From NCBI GenBank assembly GCA_044237845.1, contig JBIIEL010000049.1, forward strand, positions 1-7,784: 7,784 nt of DNA, in the 5' to 3' direction. The notes under the pieces were generated by a model. The model was not told where the DNA came from, made no database searches, and saw only the letters and a list, made by a program, of their open reading frames with translations. This document shows positions 1 to 4,651 of this stretch, in pieces (position 1 is the stretch's first letter; the number at the start of each line of letters is the position of its first letter). The DNA is from QFOX01 sp044237845. GTDB taxonomy: Bacteria > Pseudomonadota > Alphaproteobacteria > Rickettsiales > UBA3002. The translations under genes and the position numbers were made by a program.

Positions 1-81
1 GCAAGTATTTCTGATATTACTGGTAATAGCCACGGCTTGGGTGATATGGGACGTGGCGGCGGCATGGATCTCAGTGCCTAA
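1..81 (+). CDS. C-terminal end of an unidentified protein (partial)
   Basis: The frame starting at base 1 is open for 26 codons and ends at TAA (79-81). The visible tail is small and polar, with a Gly-rich run (GRGGGMDLSA at the end). No domain can be recognised from so short a piece, and the start lies outside the window. It is called coding because it is open from the edge, has a plausible composition, and is followed by a non-coding gap before the next ribosome-binding site. It could also be a chance open frame, as 26 codons is little evidence. Confidence 0.5.
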   Translation, partial: ASISDITGNSHGLGDMGRGGGMDLSA

Positions 82-131
82 CTAACAATCTAAACCTCTG
101 ATATTCATCATCATAACCCGTCATGCAATAT

Positions 132-168
132 GCGCATAGCTAACCTGTAAAACAGGCGCTACTCTTTT
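132..168 (+). terminator. Weak hairpin, possible terminator of the upstream gene
   Basis: CCTGT (144-148) and ACAGG (152-156) form a perfect 5-bp stem with an AAA loop, flanked by GCGC (132-135) and GCGC (156-159) that could extend it only imperfectly. The following bases (TACTCTTTT) are only moderately T-rich. It lies about 60 bases after the stop of the partial gene. The rest of the gap 82-227 shows nothing else firm apart from an 11-bp palindrome, GATGCTGCATC (169-179). Confidence 0.25.
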
Positions 169-227
169 GATGCTGCATCGCACATAACATCTTCAGGCGA
201 ACAAAGCCGCCAAAAATGGAGATGAAC

Positions 228-425
228 ATGACGCATAGCAGAAAGACGATGGGGATGATGGCTCTTGCCGCAGCGCTCCTTTGCAGCGCATGTACGGAAA
301 ACACATCGACCGCGACTTTTATCACCCCTGCCTCGCAACAAGTAGCTGCCATCAAGTGGGACGAAGCGGTCGCCGCGACCACCACGGTGAAGGTGAGTAA
401 TGCTGGCCTCGTGGCGATGCGCTAA
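228..425 (+). CDS. Small predicted lipoprotein, 65 aa
   Basis: The product has a basic N-terminus (MTHSRK), a hydrophobic stretch (MGMMALAAALL) and then LCSAC, a good lipobox (L-x-x-C with S-A before Cys). This predicts export, lipidation at that Cys (residue 22) and signal peptidase II cleavage, leaving a mature peptide of about 44 residues rich in Thr, Ala and Val. ATG at 228 is preferred over ATG at 216 and 222 because GGAG (218-221) sits 6 bases before 228, while nothing resembling a Shine-Dalgarno precedes 216. No family is recognised. The mature part is short, so it may be a small entericidin-like lipoprotein, a C-terminally truncated remnant of a longer one, or an independent microprotein. 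Its stop overlaps the start of a following small ORF (TAATG), suggesting translational coupling. Confidence 0.6.
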   Translation: MTHSRKTMGMMALAAALLCSACTENTSTATFITPASQQVAAIKWDEAVAATTTVKVSNAGLVAMR

Positions 426-535
426 TGCCAATGATCCACTGGTTTCGTTACCCGCGTTTCGGCCTGTCTCCTGCAGAGATCGTTGCATTTTTGGTGATCA
501 TCACATTTATCTCACAACAGGGCTTGCATTTTTAA
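425..535 (+). CDS. Possible 36-aa single-TM microprotein overlapping the lipoprotein stop
   Basis: This ORF begins at the ATG inside TAATG (the lipoprotein TAA is 423-425) and runs 36 codons to TAA at 533-535. A second in-frame ATG lies at 431. The peptide starts with an aromatic/basic segment (HWFRYPRF), continues with GLSPAE, and then has a hydrophobic run (IVAFLVIITFI, about residues 19-29) followed by SQQGLHF. This is the layout of a small inner-membrane protein with a short helix. There is no clear independent Shine-Dalgarno, so translation would depend on coupling to the lipoprotein gene. The codon content looks unforced, but at this length a chance ORF cannot be excluded. The next gene is the tRNA, whose putative promoter overlaps the end of this ORF. 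Confidence 0.4.
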   Translation: MPMIHWFRYPRFGLSPAEIVAFLVIITFISQQGLHF

Positions 536-551
536 AATCACTCGATATGGT
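524..551 (+). promoter_or_regulatory. Putative tRNA-Gly promoter with GC-rich discriminator
   Basis: TTGCAT (524-529) and TATGGT (546-551) are spaced 16 bp apart and resemble sigma70 -35 and -10 boxes (3/6 and 4/6 matches). They are followed by GGCGCCCC (552-559). A GC-rich discriminator of this kind is typical of stable-RNA promoters under stringent control. The inferred start, near 558-560, would give a leader of about 15 nt before the tRNA. Confidence 0.35.
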
Positions 552-573
552 GGCGCCCCTAACGGAAATGAAT

Positions 574-648
574 GCGGGCGTAGCTCAGTGGTAGAGTGTC
601 ACCTTGCCAAGGTGAATGTCGAGAGTTCGAATCTCTTCGCCCGCTCCA
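574..648 (+). tRNA. tRNA-Gly (anticodon GCC)
   Basis: The full cloverleaf can be drawn. Acceptor stem: GCGGGCG (574-580) with CGCCCGC (638-644). D-stem: GCTC/GAGT (583-586, 594-597). Anticodon stem: TCACC/GGTGA (599-603, 611-615), with loop TTGCCAA carrying anticodon GCC at 606-608. T-stem: GAGAG/CTCTT (621-625, 633-637), with loop TTCGAAT. Discriminator T645 is followed by a genomically encoded CCA (646-648). The GCC anticodon reads glycine codons GGC and GGU. A rho-independent terminator follows 12 bases downstream. I see no copy of the tRNA 3' end elsewhere in the window, so there is no sign of tRNA-targeted integration here. Confidence 0.97.
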
Positions 649-660
649 TTTCCCTCTTCT

Positions 661-690
661 AAAAGCCCCGTCATGGGGCTTTTATTTTGT
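661..690 (+). terminator. Rho-independent terminator after tRNA-Gly
   Basis: AAAAGCCCC (661-669) pairs perfectly with GGGGCTTTT (675-683) around the loop GTCAT, and is followed by ATTTTGT. The 9-bp stem with flanking A and T tracts is a classical intrinsic terminator and could work in both directions. It insulates the tRNA unit from the iron operon. Confidence 0.9.
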
Positions 691-752
691 CTGAAGTTTT
701 AGGCCATCGTGTTTCCGTTATTTTTAAAACAGGTTCAGGTGTATTTTTATCC

Positions 753-781
753 TTGACTCAGTTGAGAATGATTATTATTAA
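753..781 (+). promoter_or_regulatory. Predicted sigma70 promoter of the iron-uptake operon
   Basis: TTGACT (753-758, 5/6 match to the -35 consensus) and TATTAA (776-781, 4/6 match to -10) have an ideal 17-bp spacer. The spacer and -10 are overlapped by the Fur-box-like element, the usual geometry for repression by blocking RNA polymerase. The predicted start lies near 788, about 36 nt before the first ATG. Confidence 0.55.
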
Positions 782-782
782 C
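764..782 (+). promoter_or_regulatory. Fur-box-like operator
   Basis: GAGAATGATTATTATTAAC matches the classical 19-bp Fur consensus (GATAATGATAATCATTATC) at 15 of 19 positions by direct comparison. The 7-1-7 core (763-777, TGAGAAT-G-ATTATTA) matches TGATAAT-n-ATTATCA at 12 of 14. It sits over the -10 region of the operon encoding the FTR1 permease. Iron-dependent repression by Fur, or by another FUR-superfamily regulator if this is an alphaproteobacterium, is therefore inferred. Confidence 0.65.
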
Positions 783-823
783 CAGCGCACCAAGTGATAA
801 CTATTCTTAACTGGAGTATGACC

Positions 824-1162
824 ATGACAACGAAAATCACACAACTGATACAATACACGGTAGCGATATCGGCCATGATGCTGGCGGGTGCGGCACAGGC
901 AGAAGAGGCAGTGCTGACGCTGAAAGACCATCAGTTCTCGCCAAAGGAGTTGACCATTCCTGCAGGCAAGAAGGTGAAGCTCATCATTAAAAATAATGAC
1001 GCGACGCCGGCGGAATTTGAAAGCCATGACCTCAACCGAGAAAAAGTCATCAGCGGTAACAGCCAAGCGGTGGTGTTCGTCGGCCCGCTTGATGCAGGGC
1101 GCTATGTCTTCTTCGATGAGTTCAACGAAGCGACTGCCAAGGGCACGCTCATTGTAAAATAA
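824..1162 (+). CDS. Periplasmic cupredoxin-domain protein, FTR1-associated
   Basis: The 112-aa product has a Sec signal peptide (hydrophobic core about residues 11-24) with cleavage predicted after AQA at residue 26. A single small cupredoxin-like domain (about 29-112) follows, with the characteristic run FSPKELTIPAGKKVKLIIKN, then EFES-DLNREKVI, a GPLDAGRY turn and a C-terminal GTLIVK strand. This pattern is known from cupredoxin_1/EfeO-type proteins encoded beside FTR1 iron permeases, where they are thought to present or oxidise iron in the periplasm. No Cys is present anywhere, so a type-1 copper site with a Cys ligand cannot form. Residues 97-101 read FDEFN, and the only histidines are His36 and His68. 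ATG 824 is chosen because CTGGAG (811-816) lies 7 bases upstream; GTG 794 and ATG 818 lack suitable spacing. It is the first gene of a three-gene operon. Confidence 0.85.
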   Translation: MTTKITQLIQYTVAISAMMLAGAAQAEEAVLTLKDHQFSPKELTIPAGKKVKLIIKNNDATPAEFESHDLNREKVISGNSQAVVFVGPLDAGRYVFFDEFNEATAKGTLIVK

Positions 1163-1200
1163 TTGCTTTATTCACCCCATAGACACTCTAAGGAATCTTC

Positions 1201-1938
1201 ATGCGTTACTCTCTACGTTCCACTGCCTGCGTCGCGATGGCGGCGGTGCTTTTCTCAACCCCAGCCTTGGCGATTGGTCGCGTGATTTCGCCTAACGTTG
1301 TGAAGGGCGAATTGGAGCTGGAATATATGGCAACCAATACGTTCGATGATAAAGGGAGTAAGCGCGGCAAGCAGGACCACAAGCTTGAGGTGGAATATGG
1401 CCTGACCGATCGGGTGAAGCTGGAGTTTGAAGCTGCCTTCAAGAAAGCCGCGCAGGATGAAGTGAAGTTCAAGAAAGTGGAAGTCGGCGGCATTTTTCAA
1501 TTCTTTGAATCCGGAGAATACTGGGTCGATTCTGGTGCAAAACTGGTCTATGCCCACGCGATGAGAGACGGCGATGCGGACGCAATCGAAGGAAAATTAT
1601 TGTTTGAAAAGAGCCTCGGTAAATTTACGCATCGCCTGAATCTCGGTCTGGAGCATGAAGTGGGCAACAATGCGGCGGACGGATTCGAACGCAGTGCGCG
1701 TTGGAGCACACGTTACCGACATGACCGTCATTTCGAGCCGGGTTTTGAGTGGCAGGGTGATTTTGGCCGCGCGTCCGACCATTACAGCTTTGACGAGCAG
1801 GAACATTATGCCGGGCCCGCACTGTATGGGGATATTAGCTCGAGCGTGAAATACGAGGCAGCCTATCTATTCGGTGTGTCGGATGCCGCTTCCGATGGTG
1901 CAGCGCGCTTCTTCATTGAATACGAAATGTATTTTTAG
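1201..1938 (+). CDS. Predicted outer-membrane beta-barrel in the FTR1 operon
   Basis: The 245-aa product begins with a clear signal peptide (MRYSLRSTACVAMAAVLFS-T-P-ALA, cleavage after residue 24). The mature part alternates polar and aromatic/hydrophobic residues in amphipathic strands such as GELELEYMA, HKLEVEYGL, RVKLEFEAAF, KVEVGGIFQF and FIEYEMYF. It ends in Phe after an aromatic-rich strand, the usual C-terminal signature recognised by the BAM complex. About 10-12 strands are plausible, typical for a 220-residue barrel. AGGA (1191-1194) lies 6 bases before the ATG. The gene starts 38 bases after the cupredoxin stop and ends 28 bases before FTR1, so it is very probably co-transcribed with both. 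I do not recognise a named family. An outer-membrane iron or metal channel is inferred from context only. Confidence 0.75.
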   Translation: MRYSLRSTACVAMAAVLFSTPALAIGRVISPNVVKGELELEYMATNTFDDKGSKRGKQDHKLEVEYGLTDRVKLEFEAAFKKAAQDEVKFKKVEVGGIFQFFESGEYWVDSGAKLVYAHAMRDGDADAIEGKLLFEKSLGKFTHRLNLGLEHEVGNNAADGFERSARWSTRYRHDRHFEPGFEWQGDFGRASDHYSFDEQEHYAGPALYGDISSSVKYEAAYLFGVSDAASDGAARFFIEYEMYF

Positions 1939-1966
1939 AACGTCTTTTTATTAGAAGGTAAAATCC

Positions 1967-2794
1967 ATGCTGGCATCGTTGATTGTTGTGTTTCGTGAAA
2001 CCATTGAGGCAGGGCTGATTATCGGCATCGTGCTGGCGGCGACGCGTGGCGTTGCGACCCGTAATCTCTGGGTATCAGGCGGTATTGCGGCAGGCGTGCT
2101 CGGCGCATGTGTGCTTGCGATGTTCGCGAGCAGCATCAGCGGTGCACTCGAAGGCATGGGGCAGGAAATGCTCAATGTCAGTGTCCTCTGCCTCGCGGTG
2201 ACCATGCTGATCTGGCACATCGTGTGGATGGCGCGGCATGGCCGCGAAATGGCGGCACAAATGAAGAGTATCGGCGCTGAAGTGGTCGCTGGGTCGCGCA
2301 GTCTGCTCGCGCTCGCGGTGGTCGTCGGTATCGCGGTCTTGCGTGAAGGTTCAGAGACCGTGCTCTTTCTCTATGGCATCGCCGCTTCCGGCAATTCCGA
2401 AGCGAGCACGATGCTGGTGGGCGGTGCGCTCGGACTTATGGGCGGCGTTGTCATTGCAGCAATGCTCTATTGGGGGCTGCTCAAAATTCCCGTGCGGTAT
2501 TTTTTCCAGGCTACAAGCTGGCTGATTGCGCTCCTTGCTGCCGGGATGGCATCGCAGGCGGTGTTTTTCCTCCAGCAGGCGCAGGTGGTGACGGCAGGTG
2601 CGCAGACGGCGTGGGATAGTTCTGGACTAGTGGCGGACAGCAGCATCCTCGGTCAGGTGTTGCATGCACTTATGGGGTACACTGCGCAACCAAGCGTAAT
2701 GCAACTGGCTGTCTATGGTGGTGTGCTTGTGCTGATTTATCTGCTCCAACGCCAGTTTGGGAGTGCGGCGCCGACGAAGGTCGCGCACTCCTAA
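1967..2794 (+). CDS. FTR1-family high-affinity iron permease
   Basis: The 275-aa polytopic membrane protein has the two hallmark RExxE motifs of the ILT/FTR1 family: RETIE at residues 10-14 in the first helix and REGSE at 126-130 in the fourth. In EfeU/FtrC/Ftr1p these glutamates bind iron during translocation. About seven hydrophobic segments are visible (near 2-24, 36-56, 69-90, 110-138, 147-170, 180-202, 246-262), matching the family's topology and length. AGAAGG (1953-1958) lies 8 bases before the ATG. Known systems pair the permease with a periplasmic cupredoxin and an oxidase, peroxidase or ferredoxin-type partner. Here the cupredoxin is upstream, but no EfeB-, P19- or FtrD-like gene is in the window. 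The operon ends with this gene, facing the convergent response regulator, with 7 bases between the stop codons. Confidence 0.95.
   Translation: MLASLIVVFRETIEAGLIIGIVLAATRGVATRNLWVSGGIAAGVLGACVLAMFASSISGALEGMGQEMLNVSVLCLAVTMLIWHIVWMARHGREMAAQMKSIGAEVVAGSRSLLALAVVVGIAVLREGSETVLFLYGIAASGNSEASTMLVGGALGLMGGVVIAAMLYWGLLKIPVRYFFQATSWLIALLAAGMASQAVFFLQQAQVVTAGAQTAWDSSGLVADSSILGQVLHALMGYTAQPSVMQLAVYGGVLVLIYLLQRQFGSAAPTKVAHS
2760..2791 (+). terminator. Strong hairpin at the FTR1 stop codon, possible bidirectional terminator
   Basis: GGAGTGCG (2760-2767) pairs perfectly with CGCACTCC (2784-2791). Inside, CGAC (2772-2775) pairs with GTCG (2780-2783) around the loop GAAG, leaving a 4-nt bulge on one side. 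The structure ends immediately before the FTR1 TAA and lies between two convergent transcription units. There is no T-tract, so it would be a rho-assisted or mRNA 3'-end-stabilising element rather than a classical intrinsic terminator. Confidence 0.4.
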
Positions 2795-2801
2795 TCCGCC
2801 G

Positions 2802-3206
2802 CTACGCCTTTCGGTAATACGCTTTGATCGCCTCAACATCGCGGAGAACATTCTCCACCGTGGCGAGCAGCAATTCGCGTGAATAGGGCTTGGCCATATA
2901 GTTGATGGCACCGGCGTCGATGCCTTCATAAGCGTCGTAGTCCTGCACTTTTGCAGTTTGCATGATGACGGGAATATGACGGTGGCGGCTGCTTTTATGC
3001 TTGAGCTGCTGGAGCACGGCAATGCCGTCGATGCCCGGCATAGTGCGGTCGAGCAGTACAAGGTCGATTTCCGGTTTCTGGTCGAGCAGTGTCAGCGCTT
3101 CCTCACCCGTGGTGGCAACGATGACGCGGTAGCCCACATATTCGAGATGGGCGCGCATGATTTTGAGTACATGGGGTTCGTCATCAACGGCGAGAATTGT
3201 ATGCAT
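2802..3206 (-). CDS. Single-domain CheY-like response regulator
   Basis: The 134-aa product is a receiver domain with no output domain. The acidic pocket is D8-D9 (VDDE), the phospho-acceptor is D53 (LLDRTMPG), and the switch Thr84 (MQTAK) and Lys106 (AKPY) are all present, so it should be phosphorylatable. AAGGAG (3213-3218, read on the minus strand) lies 6 bases before the ATG. It follows the REC-HisKA-HATPase kinase by 21 bases and is surely in the same transcript, which makes that kinase its likely cognate partner. Such stand-alone receivers act as phosphorelay shuttles or bind a target protein. The tail after the domain (RDVEAIKAYYRKA) is too short for a DNA-binding domain. Confidence 0.93.
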   Translation of the reverse strand: MHTILAVDDEPHVLKIMRAHLEYVGYRVIVATTGEEALTLLDQKPEIDLVLLDRTMPGIDGIAVLQQLKHKSSRHRHIPVIMQTAKVQDYDAYEGIDAGAINYMAKPYSRELLLATVENVLRDVEAIKAYYRKA

Positions 3207-3227
3207 CAGAGGCTCCTTTGAATTTTG

Positions 3228-3740
3228 TTAATGGGTGGTAGGGAAATGTAGTGGCAGTGTGACAGAAAAAATGGCACCGCCCTGCGGCCGGTTCGCGGCA
3301 TGAATAGTGCCGTAAAAAGCGGTGAGCAGGCGGCGGCAGATAGTGAGGCCGAGGCCACTTCCGCTGCCGGGTTTGCGCGGTTGTGCGCCTTGTACAAAAG
3401 GTTCAAAAATATCTTCAAGCTGGTGGGGAGGAATGCCAGCGCCCTCATCTTCAATCGTGATGCGAAGGGCAGGGACGCAGAAATCGGCATTGTGTAGGCA
3501 TAAGGTTTCGTGTGCCAGCCGCCAGAGAATTTTGCCGCCGCGCGGTGAGAAGCGGATGGAGTTGGTCATGAGATTGACAAATACACGTTCGGCCCGACGC
3601 GCGTCTACCATGGCAATATCGTGCAGTGTGCTGGGTTCGATTTCGACATCAACACCCGACGCCATACTGAGGGCGTGGGTAAATTTCACCGCGCGCTCAA
3701 TAATGCCGCGTAACGCATGCGGCTTTAGGTCAAACTCCAT
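3228..3740 (-). CDS. 3' fragment: HATPase_c domain of the interrupted kinase
   Basis: From the first ATG after the premature stop (3738-3740) an open frame of 170 codons encodes the ATP-binding domain alone: N-box NLMTNS, G1 DEGAGIP, G2 GSGSGLGL, and the terminal beta-strand IFSVTLPL. No convincing ribosome-binding site precedes this ATG, and the true frame continues uninterrupted upstream to the TAA, so separate translation is doubtful. An isolated HATPase domain would lack the HisKA dimer it normally phosphorylates. It is listed so that the domain is not missed, and belongs to the pseudogene entry covering both halves. Confidence 0.35.
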   Translation of the reverse strand: MEFDLKPHALRGIIERAVKFTHALSMASGVDVEIEPSTLHDIAMVDARRAERVFVNLMTNSIRFSPRGGKILWRLAHETLCLHNADFCVPALRITIEDEGAGIPPHQLEDIFEPFVQGAQPRKPGSGSGLGLTICRRLLTAFYGTIHAANRPQGGAIFSVTLPLHFPTTH

Positions 3741-3875
3741 GGTGCCGCTCTCGAGTTTTGAGAAATCTAGGATGTCGTTAATCAGCGTGTCGAGGCGCTG
3801 CCCATTCTCAAAAATATCGGTCAGATATTCTTCCAGTGTTTCGACATCGCCTTTCTGTTTGGCGCGTAGGCCAAG

Positions 3876-4565
3876 TTACGAAAAATTCTGGATGCAATGC
3901 ACTGGCGTTTTAAGGTCATGCGTAATGCTCGCCAGAAATTCCGAGCGCAGGCGGTTTGCTTTTTCTGCCTTGTCTTTTGCCTCCTTGAGGTCGTGGTGGC
4001 TCAGCTCGATTTCATTCAGCAGCGCATTGATGGCGGCGGAGAGGCGCTTGAACGACCAGAAATCGCCTTCAAGATTCTCGTGAGAGATGGTCTCGCCGCC
4101 ACGTTCTTCCGACAGATAGCGTTGAAACGCCTGTAGCCGACGCAGGATGAGCCCGCGCTCAAGATGCAGAACGCAGCGTGAGATGACCTCGCGCGCTTCG
4201 AGTGGTTTGGTGAGATAATCGGTTGCCCCGGCTTCGAAAATGCGGGCTTTGTCCTGCTCCTGCGTCAACGCAGTTTGAATAAGGATAGGAATACGCGCGA
4301 TGGCAGGGTCGGGGTTTGCATGGATATGGCGGCAGAGGTCGAAACCATCAAGCTCCGGCATGAGAATGTCGGAGATGATAATATCCGGTGGCATCTGCTG
4401 AATTTTCTCAAGGCCGATACGGCCATTCTCCGCCTCATCGATGCACTCGAATCCCTCTTTTTTCAACATGGCTTTGAGCACCGTGCGACTGAGAAAATCG
4501 TCCTCCACAATAAGGATATGCGCGCTCAGTATTTCGCTACGTAAATGCTCTGGTGATAGTGGCAT
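3876..4565 (-). CDS. 5' fragment as it would be translated: receiver plus truncated HisKA
   Basis: If the TAA at 3876-3878 stops translation, the product is 229 aa. Its receiver domain is intact: acidic pair D22-D23 (VEDD), phospho-acceptor D66 (IISDILMPELDG), T98 and K120 (LTKPLE). A helical linker follows, then only the first HisKA helix with the H-box (His216), so the four-helix dimerisation bundle and the ATP-binding domain are missing. It could still act as a phospho-receiver or an inert sink but not as a kinase. The start is ATG at 4563-4565 with AGGGG about 9 bases upstream; no better start is visible. Confidence 0.6.
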   Translation of the reverse strand: MPLSPEHLRSEILSAHILIVEDDFLSRTVLKAMLKKEGFECIDEAENGRIGLEKIQQMPPDIIISDILMPELDGFDLCRHIHANPDPAIARIPILIQTALTQEQDKARIFEAGATDYLTKPLEAREVISRCVLHLERGLILRRLQAFQRYLSEERGGETISHENLEGDFWSFKRLSAAINALLNEIELSHHDLKEAKDKAEKANRLRSEFLASITHDLKTPVHCIQNFS

Positions 4566-4601
4566 GATTCACAACCCCTGCGAGAATATGCTGGCAGGCG
4601 A

Positions 4602-4629
4602 ATATTATCATGGGTTGTTATTAAGTCAA
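4602..4629 (-). promoter_or_regulatory. Putative promoter of the interrupted kinase and receiver pair
   Basis: Read on the minus strand, TTGACT (4624-4629) and TAATAT (4602-4607) are separated by 16 bp and match the sigma70 boxes at 5/6 and 4/6 positions. The predicted start near 4595 gives a leader of about 30 nt. The leader can fold through CTGC-AG / CT-GCAG (4578-4597) next to the AGGGG ribosome-binding site. A separate 7-bp inverted repeat, ACAACCC (4571-4577) / GGGTTGT (4612-4618), brackets the promoter -10 and the leader. Confidence 0.45.
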
Positions 4630-4651
4630 TTAAATTCTACCCATGGCAGCA

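Larger units (their letters stand above)
3228..4565 (-). pseudogene. REC-HisKA-HATPase sensor kinase interrupted by one in-frame TAA
   Basis: Read through, the gene encodes 445 codons of a cytoplasmic hybrid kinase: an N-terminal receiver (about 15-135), a helical linker (about 140-200), HisKA with phospho-acceptor His216 (THDLKTP), and HATPase_c with N-box N331/N335, G1 box DEGAGIP (373-379) and G2 box GSGSGLGL (400-407). Codon 230 (3876-3878) is TAA. The frame before and after it is the same and otherwise open, and the flanking residues are NFS-stop-LG where related kinases read FSEL. One GAA to TAA change explains it. No other damage is visible, so the lesion is recent, a sequencing error or a readthrough site. 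The gene is followed by a CheY-like receiver 21 bases on. It has its own candidate promoter at 4602-4629. Confidence 0.85.

Noticed and set aside
159..488. 109-codon minus-strand frame opposite the lipoprotein
   Set aside because: It has no domain or signal and is rich in His, Arg and Cys like other antisense shadows. The plus strand has a lipobox and a ribosome-binding site.
400..594. 64-codon plus-strand frame overlapping the lipoprotein and the tRNA
   Set aside because: It runs into the tRNA-Gly gene, has no ribosome-binding site, and overlaps the better-supported lipoprotein and microprotein frames.
574..648. tRNA-Gly as an attachment site for an integrated element
   Set aside because: No integrase gene and no repeat of the tRNA 3' end are visible in the window. 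The downstream sequence is a normal terminator followed by an iron operon.
3876..3878. TAA reassigned as a sense codon in this organism
   Set aside because: TAA ends the partial gene at 81, the lipoprotein, cupredoxin, FTR1, the large kinase and the interrupted kinase itself, so general reassignment is not tenable. Site-specific readthrough remains possible.
3322..4083. 253-codon open frame on the plus strand
   Set aside because: It lies antisense to the interrupted kinase, whose conserved HisKA/HATPase motifs fix the coding strand. The plus-strand product is Ser/Arg-rich with no recognisable domain.
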